Source of the DNA: an uncultured Roseburia sp.
GTDB lineage: Bacteria > Bacillota > Clostridia > Lachnospirales > Lachnospiraceae
Direction of reading: 5' to 3'
Length of the DNA: 64,000 nucleotides
Assembly (NCBI GenBank): GCA_910577925.1
Contig: CAJTOI010000012.1
Span: 34,916 to 98,915, forward strand
Positions within the stretch are counted from its first letter, which is position 1, and each line of letters begins with the position of its first letter. Shown here piece after piece: positions 49,976 to 57,195 of the stretch. The translations under genes and the position numbers were made by a program. Below the pieces are notes generated by a model that was not told the DNA's origin, did no database searches, and saw only the letters and a program-made list of their open reading frames with translations.

Positions 49976-51874
49976 ATGACAAAGAAGCAGAAAAAAATGC
50001 TGGCGCGGATTTTCATAACGGCGGTTCCGTTTGTGATACTGTTTGTCTGTGAGCATATGGGTCTGCTTGCGCCGATCGAGGGGACGTGGATTGCATTTGT
50101 GCTTTTTCTGGCGCTCTATCTGGTCATCGGATATGACATTGTGTACAAAGCGCTTCGGAATATCAGAAACGGACAGGTGTTTGACGAGAATTTTCTTATG
50201 ACAATCGCGACGTTCGGCGCGTTCGGTGTGGGCGAGTATCTCGAGGCGGTGGCCGTGATGCTGTTTTATCAGATCGGGGAGCTGTTTCAGGGGTATGCGG
50301 TCGGAAAGTCCCGCCAGTCGATCAGTGATATGATGGATATCTGTCCCGAATATGCCAATATCGAGGAGAACGGGACACTGACGCAGGTAGACCCGGACGA
50401 GGTGGAAGTCGGGACCGTTATCGTGATAAAGCCGGGAGAGCGGATTCCGCTCGACGGCGTTGTCCTGGAGGGAGAGTCCCTGGTTGATACCGCGGCGCTG
50501 ACCGGTGAGTCCGTTCCGCGCCGGGCGGCAGCCGGCGATGCGGTCATCAGCGGCTGCGTCAACGGCAGCGGTACCTTAAAGGTGCGCACGACAAAAGAAT
50601 TTGACGATTCCACGGTTGCAAAGATTCTCGAGCTGGTGGAGAATGCGAGCAGCAAGAAGGCTAAGGTGGAGAATTTCATTACCCGTTTTGCAAAGTATTA
50701 CACGCCCGTCGTCACGGTCGGCGCGGTGCTTCTCGCGGTTTTAACGCCGCTTCTTACCGGGATCGCGTGGACCGAGGGGATTCAGAGGGCCTGTATTTTC
50801 CTTGTGATCTCCTGCCCGTGTGCGCTGGTGATTTCGGTGCCGCTTGGATTTTTCGGAGGAATCGGCGCGGCGTCGCGCATCGGCGTGCTGGTAAAGGGAA
50901 GCAATTTTCTTGAGGCGGCTGCAAAGATTGACACGATTGTTTTCGACAAGACAGGGACTTTGACAAAGGGAGAGTTTAAGGTCACGGAGATTCACCCGGC
51001 GGGTGACGCCGTCGGCAGGGAAGAACTTTTGGAGCTTGCGGCGCTCGGAGAGGGATATTCGACGCATCCGATCGCAAATTCCATCCGCGAGGCTTACGGG
51101 CGCACGCCGGATATGAGCCGTGCTGCCGGTGCCACGGAGGAGGCCGGATGCGGAATCGAGGTCCGGATTGACGGCAGAGAGGTTTTGATCGGCAACGAAA
51201 AGCTGATGCGGGCGCACGCGGTTGCCTGCGAGACGATCGGCGGAGCCGGGACGGTGGTATATGTGGCAAGAGACGGCGTCTTTGCCGGTGCGCTGGTGAT
51301 TTCCGATACGGTAAAGGAAGGCGCAAAGGAAGCCATTGCGGCGATGAAGCGGGTCGGCGTGAAAAAGACCGTGATGCTGACCGGAGACCGGCGCAGTGCG
51401 GCGGAGTATGCGGCCGCGGAGCTCGGCATCGACGAGGTGCACGCGGAGCTGCTTCCGGCGGATAAGGTTGCAAAGGTCGAGGAGCTTCTCGCGGCGGAGG
51501 GAGAGAAGGAACGGCTTGCCTTCGTCGGGGACGGCATCAACGACGCGCCGGTGCTCACGAGAGCGGATGTCGGGATGGCAATGGGAAGTATGGGTTCGGA
51601 TGCGGCGATTGAGGCGGCGGATATTGTCCTGATGGACGATGACGTGCGCAAAATTGCGGAGATTGTCCGCATTGCGAGAAAAACGCTTTCGATCGTAAAG
51701 CAGAACATCGTGTTTGCGCTGGGGATTAAAGCGCTGGTGCTGGCGCTCGGAGCGCTCGGCGTGGCGACGATGTGGGAAGCCGTGTTTGCGGATGTGGGCG
51801 TGTCTGTGCTTGCGATTTTAAATTCAATGCGGACGCTTGGCGTGTCTGTGTGTACGCCGGGAGGAGACAAATGA
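49976..51874 (+). CDS. P1B-type heavy-metal-exporting ATPase (Cd/Zn type)
   Basis: The 632-residue pump has the CPC membrane motif (C280-P281-C282), the phosphorylated Asp324 (DKTGTLTKG), the TGES actuator loop and THPIA in the nucleotide domain. It lacks an attached HMA domain, supplied by the preceding gene. The CPC motif with a CadC-like regulator fits Zn/Cd/Pb export (P1B-2). ATG 49976 follows AAGGAGAGGCGGTA. Its stop overlaps the next gene by 4 bp. Confidence 0.93.
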   Translation: MTKKQKKMLARIFITAVPFVILFVCEHMGLLAPIEGTWIAFVLFLALYLVIGYDIVYKALRNIRNGQVFDENFLMTIATFGAFGVGEYLEAVAVMLFYQIGELFQGYAVGKSRQSISDMMDICPEYANIEENGTLTQVDPDEVEVGTVIVIKPGERIPLDGVVLEGESLVDTAALTGESVPRRAAAGDAVISGCVNGSGTLKVRTTKEFDDSTVAKILELVENASSKKAKVENFITRFAKYYTPVVTVGAVLLAVLTPLLTGIAWTEGIQRACIFLVISCPCALVISVPLGFFGGIGAASRIGVLVKGSNFLEAAAKIDTIVFDKTGTLTKGEFKVTEIHPAGDAVGREELLELAALGEGYSTHPIANSIREAYGRTPDMSRAAGATEEAGCGIEVRIDGREVLIGNEKLMRAHAVACETIGGAGTVVYVARDGVFAGALVISDTVKEGAKEAIAAMKRVGVKKTVMLTGDRRSAAEYAAAELGIDEVHAELLPADKVAKVEELLAAEGEKERLAFVGDGINDAPVLTRADVGMAMGSMGSDAAIEAADIVLMDDDVRKIAEIVRIARKTLSIVKQNIVFALGIKALVLALGALGVATMWEAVFADVGVSVLAILNSMRTLGVSVCTPGGDK

Positions 51875-52923
51875 TTTATCTGTTTTGCGCGCTCTACCCG
51901 GAGGCCCGCGGGCTGATCTCCCATTACGGGCTGAAAAAGGACCCCGCGGAAAACCGCTTTCAGGTCTTTTATAATGCGGATAAGGAAATCTGCCTTACCG
52001 TGACGGGGCCGGGGGAGGTGGCGGCCGCGGCAGCGGTCGGCAGTATCTGTACCAAATATCATGCGGGACATGCGGATATGTTGCTCAATATCGGAACCTG
52101 TGCGGCCGTTGCCCTGCCCGCGGCGGCAGAATACCGCACGGGGGCATCCGGCGGCAGGGCGGATGCGGAATGTCTGCGGGCGGAGCCGGTATTGCCGGGG
52201 AGCGCATTTTTGTGCAGCCGGCTGGTCGAGGCCGCCACGGGAAAAACATTTTATCCGGATATGATCTACCGCCACGGATTTCGTGAGCGCGGCATCGTGA
52301 CCGGAATGAAAATCATAGACGACGCAGAGGCCGGTTTTTGTACCGGCTTTTGCGGCGTGCCGGGCGGGATGCCTGCAGCGTGTGCGGAAGACGGATTCTT
52401 TCTTTATGATATGGAGGCCGCTGCCGTTTATCAGGCGGGCGCTTATTTCTTCGGGCCGCATCAGATGTCTTTTGTGAAGATTGTGTCGGATGCGGAGACA
52501 CTTAGAGCGGAAGGGGCTCCGGCGGAGGGTGCGCCGGGAAGAGATGTCCGGGCGGAGGCAGCTCCGGCAGATTTATCTGCGCGAAAGCTTTCGAAAGAGG
52601 GCCTTATACGCATCATGGAGGACAGCAGGGAAGAAATTACGGCGTATATTGATCTGCTGCGGTCTGCGGCCGGGGGAAGAGACGGCGGATCGGATGCGCC
52701 GGGCGGCGAAGCGGACGCGGCGTTTGCGGAGACATTATGCCGGGACCTCTGCTGTTCGCAGACGATGCGGGCCGTTTTGCATCAGCATCTGCGCTACTGC
52801 GCGCTGGCCGGCATTGATTACCGCGCGGCGGCAGAGGCGATGTACCGGGACGGAAAACTTCCCTGCAGGGATAAAAGAGAGGGGAAACTACGGTTTGAAG
52901 AGCTTAGACAGAAACTGTTATAA
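51871..52923 (+). CDS. nucleoside phosphorylase-superfamily protein coupled to splB
   Basis: The 350-residue protein has MTA/SAH nucleosidase-like segments: CALYPEARGLI, VTGPGEVAAAAAVG, LLNIGTCAA and FFLYDMEAAAVYQAG, the last matching the base-binding and ribose-binding MExAA motif. A C-terminal extension (about 230-350) is Ala/Gly-rich then helical and is not part of the known fold. ATGA overlap with the metal ATPase and a 29-bp overlap with splB suggest coupled translation with the lyase. The substrate is unknown; 5'-deoxyadenosine or SAH salvage would suit a radical-SAM neighbour. Confidence 0.75.
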   Translation: MIYLFCALYPEARGLISHYGLKKDPAENRFQVFYNADKEICLTVTGPGEVAAAAAVGSICTKYHAGHADMLLNIGTCAAVALPAAAEYRTGASGGRADAECLRAEPVLPGSAFLCSRLVEAATGKTFYPDMIYRHGFRERGIVTGMKIIDDAEAGFCTGFCGVPGGMPAACAEDGFFLYDMEAAAVYQAGAYFFGPHQMSFVKIVSDAETLRAEGAPAEGAPGRDVRAEAAPADLSARKLSKEGLIRIMEDSREEITAYIDLLRSAAGGRDGGSDAPGGEADAAFAETLCRDLCCSQTMRAVLHQHLRYCALAGIDYRAAAEAMYRDGKLPCRDKREGKLRFEELRQKLL

Positions 52924-53929
52924 TCCGCCGTTTTCGCATATCTATGTGGAGCGCGCGGCGGCAGAGCATCCGGTGACGGAGCGGATTCTTGCGCGATTTC
53001 CGCACGCCGCGGTCATTTTGATTGAGCACTATAAAGATGTGTTCTGCAGGAGGGGGCAGGACTATGTGCTGCAGCATGGCGCGCAGAATCTGATTCTGGC
53101 AAAAAAGCGCGGAACGCTGCTGTATGAGGGTGCGCCGGTGTGCCAGAGCTTCGGAAACGATAATTTCTACTATACGTCCTGTGTGATGAACTGTGTGTAT
53201 GACTGCGAATACTGTTATCTCAAGGGGATGTATCCCTCCGGAAATCTCGTGATCTTCGTGAATCTTGAGGATATTTTTGCGGAGACAAAAAGGCGCCTTG
53301 CAGGCCGGCCGATGTATCTGTGCGTGTCCTATGACACGGATCTGGCGGCGGTTGAGCCGATCACGGGGTATGTCAGTGAGTGGGTGAAATTTGTGCGCGC
53401 GCAGAATGCGGGACGCCCCGGGCAGCTTAAAATTGAGCTGCGCACAAAAAGCGCGGACGGCAGGCTCTGGTCGTCGCTCGCGCCGGAGGAGGGTGTCATC
53501 TGTGCGTTTACGCTGTCGCCGCAGGCGGTCATCGACGCGTGCGAGCACCGCACGCCCTCTCTTTTGCAGCGGGTCGAAAGTGCGGCAGCGGCGCTTGCGG
53601 CAGGATTTTCGGTGCGCCTGTGTTTTGATCCGATGATCTTCTGTAAGGACTGGAAAGAGCAGTATGCCGCGATGACGGAACAGGTGTTTTTTAGGATTCC
53701 GGCAGAAAAGCTTATGGATGTGAGTGTCGGGAGTTTCCGCATCTCGCAGGAGTATCTGAAAAAGATGCGCAGATGCGAGCCGGATTCTGCGGTGGTACAG
53801 TTCCCGTTCCGAAATGAGGGCGGGTTTTATCAGTATCCGCCGGAGCTGATGGAGGAGATGGAGCGGTATCTTGCGGAGCGGCTGACAGAGCATATGCCGC
53901 CGGAACGGATATTCCGCTGGAAAGCGTGA
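52895..53929 (+). CDS. splB: spore photoproduct lyase (radical SAM)
   Basis: The 344-residue enzyme has the CX3CX2C iron-sulfur motif at C100, C104, C107 (CVYDCEYCYLKG) with C96 nearby, and the conserved LRTKSAD and RLCFDPMI segments of SPL. It repairs the spore thymine dimer during germination. It probably starts at TTG 52895 after GAGAGGGG, inside the preceding gene; the much longer open frame upstream is a shadow. The SASP gene at 6.1 kb provides the spore DNA coat that makes this lesion. Confidence 0.9.
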   Translation: MKSLDRNCYNPPFSHIYVERAAAEHPVTERILARFPHAAVILIEHYKDVFCRRGQDYVLQHGAQNLILAKKRGTLLYEGAPVCQSFGNDNFYYTSCVMNCVYDCEYCYLKGMYPSGNLVIFVNLEDIFAETKRRLAGRPMYLCVSYDTDLAAVEPITGYVSEWVKFVRAQNAGRPGQLKIELRTKSADGRLWSSLAPEEGVICAFTLSPQAVIDACEHRTPSLLQRVESAAAALAAGFSVRLCFDPMIFCKDWKEQYAAMTEQVFFRIPAEKLMDVSVGSFRISQEYLKKMRRCEPDSAVVQFPFRNEGGFYQYPPELMEEMERYLAERLTEHMPPERIFRWKA

Positions 53930-53971
53930 TGGGGACGGCCTATTTCTGATTAAAACAGGGAGGAGCATTTG

Positions 53972-54706
53972 ATGGAGGAACAGAAAAATCAGCGAAAGAC
54001 GGCGATTGTGACGGGGGCCTCCTCAGGCATCGGGCGGGAAATCGCAAAGGTGCTCTGCGGGATGGAATATGAAGTGTACGGCATCGGAAGAAATTTTGAA
54101 CAGGGAGCCGCAGAGGAGCAAAAAGGACGGTTTCATGCGGTCGTCTGTGACCTTCTTGATACCCCAAAGCTCTGCGGCGCGGTAAAGGAAATCGCAGCGG
54201 ACGGCAGCGTGCAGCTTCTTGTGAACAATGCGGGTGCGGCGTATTACGGGCTTCACGAGGAATTGAATCCGAGAAAGATTTCGGAGATGGTGCGCACGAA
54301 TCTGGAGGCGCCGATGATATTGGCACAGCAGCTTCTGCGTGATTTGAAAAAGAACAAGGGCTGCATCGTCAATATCGAGTCGGTCACGGCATGTCAGTCG
54401 AATCCGCACGGCTGTGCCTACGGCGCGACAAAGGCGGGGCTTCATAGCTTTTCGCACAGCCTGTTTGACGAGGCGAGAAAGTACGGCGTTTCCGTGGTCA
54501 GTATTTCTCCCGATATGACAAAGACCGCGCTGTACCGGAACGCGGATTTTACTGTCGGAGAGGAGACGGAGAGCTATCTTCTTCCGGAGGAAGTCGCGCA
54601 GGCCGTCGCCTTTGTCCTGCGGCAGCGCGAGGGGCTTGTCGTGTCGGACATCACACTGCGCCCGCAGCTGCACCGGATTGCGAAAAAACCGCGCCGTCCT
54701 CAGTGA
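53972..54706 (+). CDS. short-chain dehydrogenase/reductase
   Basis: The 244-residue SDR has the cofactor motif TGASSGIG (about 14-21), NNAGAA (about 88) and the active-site Tyr-Lys in AYGATKAG. GRNFEQ after the second strand, with its Arg, suggests NADP(H). The substrate is unknown. ATG 53972 follows GGGAGGAG. It ends convergently with the AraC gene, sharing 7 bp. Confidence 0.88.
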   Translation: MEEQKNQRKTAIVTGASSGIGREIAKVLCGMEYEVYGIGRNFEQGAAEEQKGRFHAVVCDLLDTPKLCGAVKEIAADGSVQLLVNNAGAAYYGLHEELNPRKISEMVRTNLEAPMILAQQLLRDLKKNKGCIVNIESVTACQSNPHGCAYGATKAGLHSFSHSLFDEARKYGVSVVSISPDMTKTALYRNADFTVGEETESYLLPEEVAQAVAFVLRQREGLVVSDITLRPQLHRIAKKPRRPQ

Positions 54707-55890
54707 CTGCAGGACTGCCTGCGGTATTCATTCGGCGTGATCTGATATTTCTTTTTAAACACATTCTGAAAATATGCCTGGCTCGAGAAGCACAGATAAC
54801 TGCTGATCTCACTGATGGATTTGTCCGTGTAGGTCAGCAGGGACTTTGCCTCCTCGAGTTTGCAGCGCATGATAAATTCGTTCATCTGAAATCCGAGTTC
54901 TTTTTTAAAACGCCGCGAAAGATAGGAGCGGCTTTTTCCGACATAGGCCGCCACGTCCGATGTGGTAATCGCCTGGTTGGTGCGCTGTTTGATATACTGG
55001 ATGCTCTTATAAATATCAGAGGTGGCGTCAAGCGGAATCTGCGCCTGTGCCACGCGGCGGGTAAAATCTAAGAGCATGCTGTACTGCAGCCGATAGAGCG
55101 CTTCGGTATTCTGTACTTTTTCACTCTCCTGAATATAAATATCGCTGAGCTGATAGGCCGATTCAATGTCCAGTCCGCCCTCGATCGCGCAGCGGGTCGC
55201 CAATGTGACGGAGACGATCAGAAGATTTTTTTCCTGGCGCAGGGTATTGTCCGCAAGCCGGCCCGCCTGTATGGAGAAGGCGTTCGAAAAGAAGTTTATC
55301 AGGCCGTCGACATTGCCGCTGCGGATGTAATCGAGATACGTCTGTTCATAATGATAGGTATTGTGAAACAGTTCCGTCTCCCTGACATCGTAACTTTTGG
55401 CGGCATGCAGGGAAGCCACGGAGGTATTTTCCGCGTCCGTATACACATTTAAGTAAGTTTCGATATCAATCGTATCCTGAAATAACTCCTGATAAAACAG
55501 CGCAAGAAAATGGCAGAACTGGTGAAAGGAATAGACCGGTGTAAACTGGTAAAGCTCTGTCAGCTGTTCCCGGTATTCCGAAGAAATCGAATATTCCCGC
55601 ATGATGTTCCGAATGGATTCCGGAGAGGGCAGAATGCTGATCACAGGTCCGAGCAGAACGCTCTGGCCTGTTTTTTGATTCCGAATCAGTCCGAAATAAT
55701 GAAATTCTTTTGTGGCCAGATAGGAGACAGGGCGTCCGTCGGAAACAAGCGCGGGCAGATGCGGCGCGGCAAGGTCAAAAGGAAAGTCGGTGTCCGGCAG
55801 TACCAGCGCAAGGCGATCGTTTCGGTAATAGTGAATCGGGAGATAGATACAGTTGTACAGTGTTTTACAAAAGGAATATATAGGATCCAT
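54700..55890 (-). CDS. AraC family regulator of the glycan operon
   Basis: The 396-residue regulator has a long N-terminal sensor region without a recognised fold and a C-terminal pair of AraC helix-turn-helix motifs (ITTSDVAAYVGKSRSYLSRR and ISEISSYLCFSSQAYFQNVF). The start at 55890 (MDPIYSF) follows GGAGG; an ATG 33 bp earlier is less well placed. It is transcribed away from the GH43/GH78/transport/GH3 genes and probably activates them through the direct repeats at 55988 and 57073-57107. Confidence 0.88.
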   Translation of the reverse strand: MDPIYSFCKTLYNCIYLPIHYYRNDRLALVLPDTDFPFDLAAPHLPALVSDGRPVSYLATKEFHYFGLIRNQKTGQSVLLGPVISILPSPESIRNIMREYSISSEYREQLTELYQFTPVYSFHQFCHFLALFYQELFQDTIDIETYLNVYTDAENTSVASLHAAKSYDVRETELFHNTYHYEQTYLDYIRSGNVDGLINFFSNAFSIQAGRLADNTLRQEKNLLIVSVTLATRCAIEGGLDIESAYQLSDIYIQESEKVQNTEALYRLQYSMLLDFTRRVAQAQIPLDATSDIYKSIQYIKQRTNQAITTSDVAAYVGKSRSYLSRRFKKELGFQMNEFIMRCKLEEAKSLLTYTDKSISEISSYLCFSSQAYFQNVFKKKYQITPNEYRRQSCSH

Positions 55891-55987
55891 AGAAACCTCC
55901 GTTTGGGAATGCGCTCTGATCATTTCGGATACGGAAAACAGGAAACGCCAATAAAATTCTAATATGTAACAATTTTATAGTAGAAAG

Positions 55988-56002
55988 CACAAGATTACAA
56001 TA
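55988..56002 (+). promoter_or_regulatory. candidate AraC site upstream of the broken GH43 gene
   Basis: CACAAGATTACAATA closely matches the two repeats before the GH78 gene (CACAAAATTATAATA and CACACAATTATAATA). Confidence 0.5.
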
Positions 56003-56055
56003 CAAAGCGGCAAAAAATAAGTAAGATAAAAGAAATAACAGCAAAACATTTTTGA

Positions 56056-57052
56056 AACGGGAAGGGGAACGACGGGCGGTATTATCTGTACTATGCCATT
56101 TCCGGAAAAAACGGGAACGGAGGCTATCACGGTCCGATTCGGGTGGCGGTCAGCGATGCGCCGGACGGCCCGTTTGACTATTACGGAACCGTCAGCGACC
56201 GTCAGGGAAAACCATTTGTGCGCTGCGTCCCCTTTGACCCGGCGGTCATCAATGACGACGGGCAGATTCGCCTGTACTATGGCGCCGGGTTCCCGTTTGA
56301 GAATTATGGGGGCGGCATCCGCGGGAAACTATCCGTTTTGATTCAGGAAAAAATGCTGGGGAAAACGAAAGAGGAGATTCTCGGCGAACCGCTGGGGATG
56401 AGCGGCGCTCTGACGGTGGAACTCGCCGACGATATGGTGACTGTCATTTACTCGTCTCAGGCGGGCCATGAATTGTGCTATGCGACAAGCAGGTATCCGG
56501 ACCGTGATTTTGTATACCGGGGTGTCGTGATTTCGAACGGCGACGTCGGGTATCACGGGCGGAAATTCCGGGAGCGGATTGCGCTGACCGGAAATAATCA
56601 CGGCAGCCTTGCCTGTGTGAACGGGCAATGGTATATCTTTTCTCACCGGCCGACACACGGAACAAATTTCAGCCGTCAGGCCTGTGCGGAACCGGCATAT
56701 GGGAATTGCGGGAAGTCCTCTGACCGAAAAATATGCGCCGAAGATTGTGGAGAAGGGCGGAGAACTTTATATCACGGATATCACGCACGGTACCAAAACC
56801 GGTTTTCGTTATTTTGCATTTTCGGGAGAAGAAACAGAGATTGTCATCACGGTGCGGGGGAGCGCAAAAGGGACGCTCTATGTGGGCACGGACCGGGATA
56901 CGGTGGCGCCCGTCGCGGTAAATCCCTCGGCAGAATGGACGAAAGTGACCGCGCGGATTGCGCCGGAGAGAGGGAGAAAGACGCTTTTGCTCGTGTACCG
57001 GGGAAAAGGGCGGCTGGACTTCCGGGAGCTGGAATTTATCCGGCGGAAATGA
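56056..57052 (+). pseudogene. broken GH43 glycosidase gene
   Basis: A GH43 sequence begins abruptly after an in-frame TGA (56053-56055) with DGRYYLYYAISGKNGNGGY, so the start codon and roughly the first blade are missing. The frame continues through DPAVINDDGQIRLYYG, HGSLACVNGQWYIFSHRP and FSRQACAE near 56690. It then changes frame, and after an apparent internal loss compared with the intact GH43 at 2946, the C-terminal part follows in the next frame (TEKYAPKIVEKGGELYITD ... DFRELEFIRRK, to 57052). With three defects, no active enzyme is expected. It occupies the first slot of the rhamnosidase operon. Confidence 0.88.
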
Positions 57053-57072
57053 CAAAAATGAGGAAGTATAAA

Positions 57073-57107
57073 CACAAAATTATAATAAATAGCACACAAT
57101 TATAATA
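57073..57107 (+). promoter_or_regulatory. two direct repeats, candidate AraC-type operator of GH78 operon
   Basis: CACAAAATTATAATA (57073-57087) and CACACAATTATAATA (57093-57107) are spaced exactly 20 bp start to start, two helical turns, as in AraC-family half-sites. TATAAT at 57101-57106 could be a -10, but no -35 is visible, suiting an activator-dependent promoter. Confidence 0.6.
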
Positions 57108-57195
57108 CGGGTACACTTTGAAGCCGTAAAATAAACACATAGAACATAAATAGAAATCGTATTTGCGCAAAGGAGGCGCAGAAAGGAGGAATTTG

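Noticed and set aside
52481..52894. Upstream extension of the spore photoproduct lyase frame
   Set aside because: It overlaps the well-supported nucleosidase-like gene and is Arg-rich; the conserved lyase begins near CYNPPFSHIYVERA.
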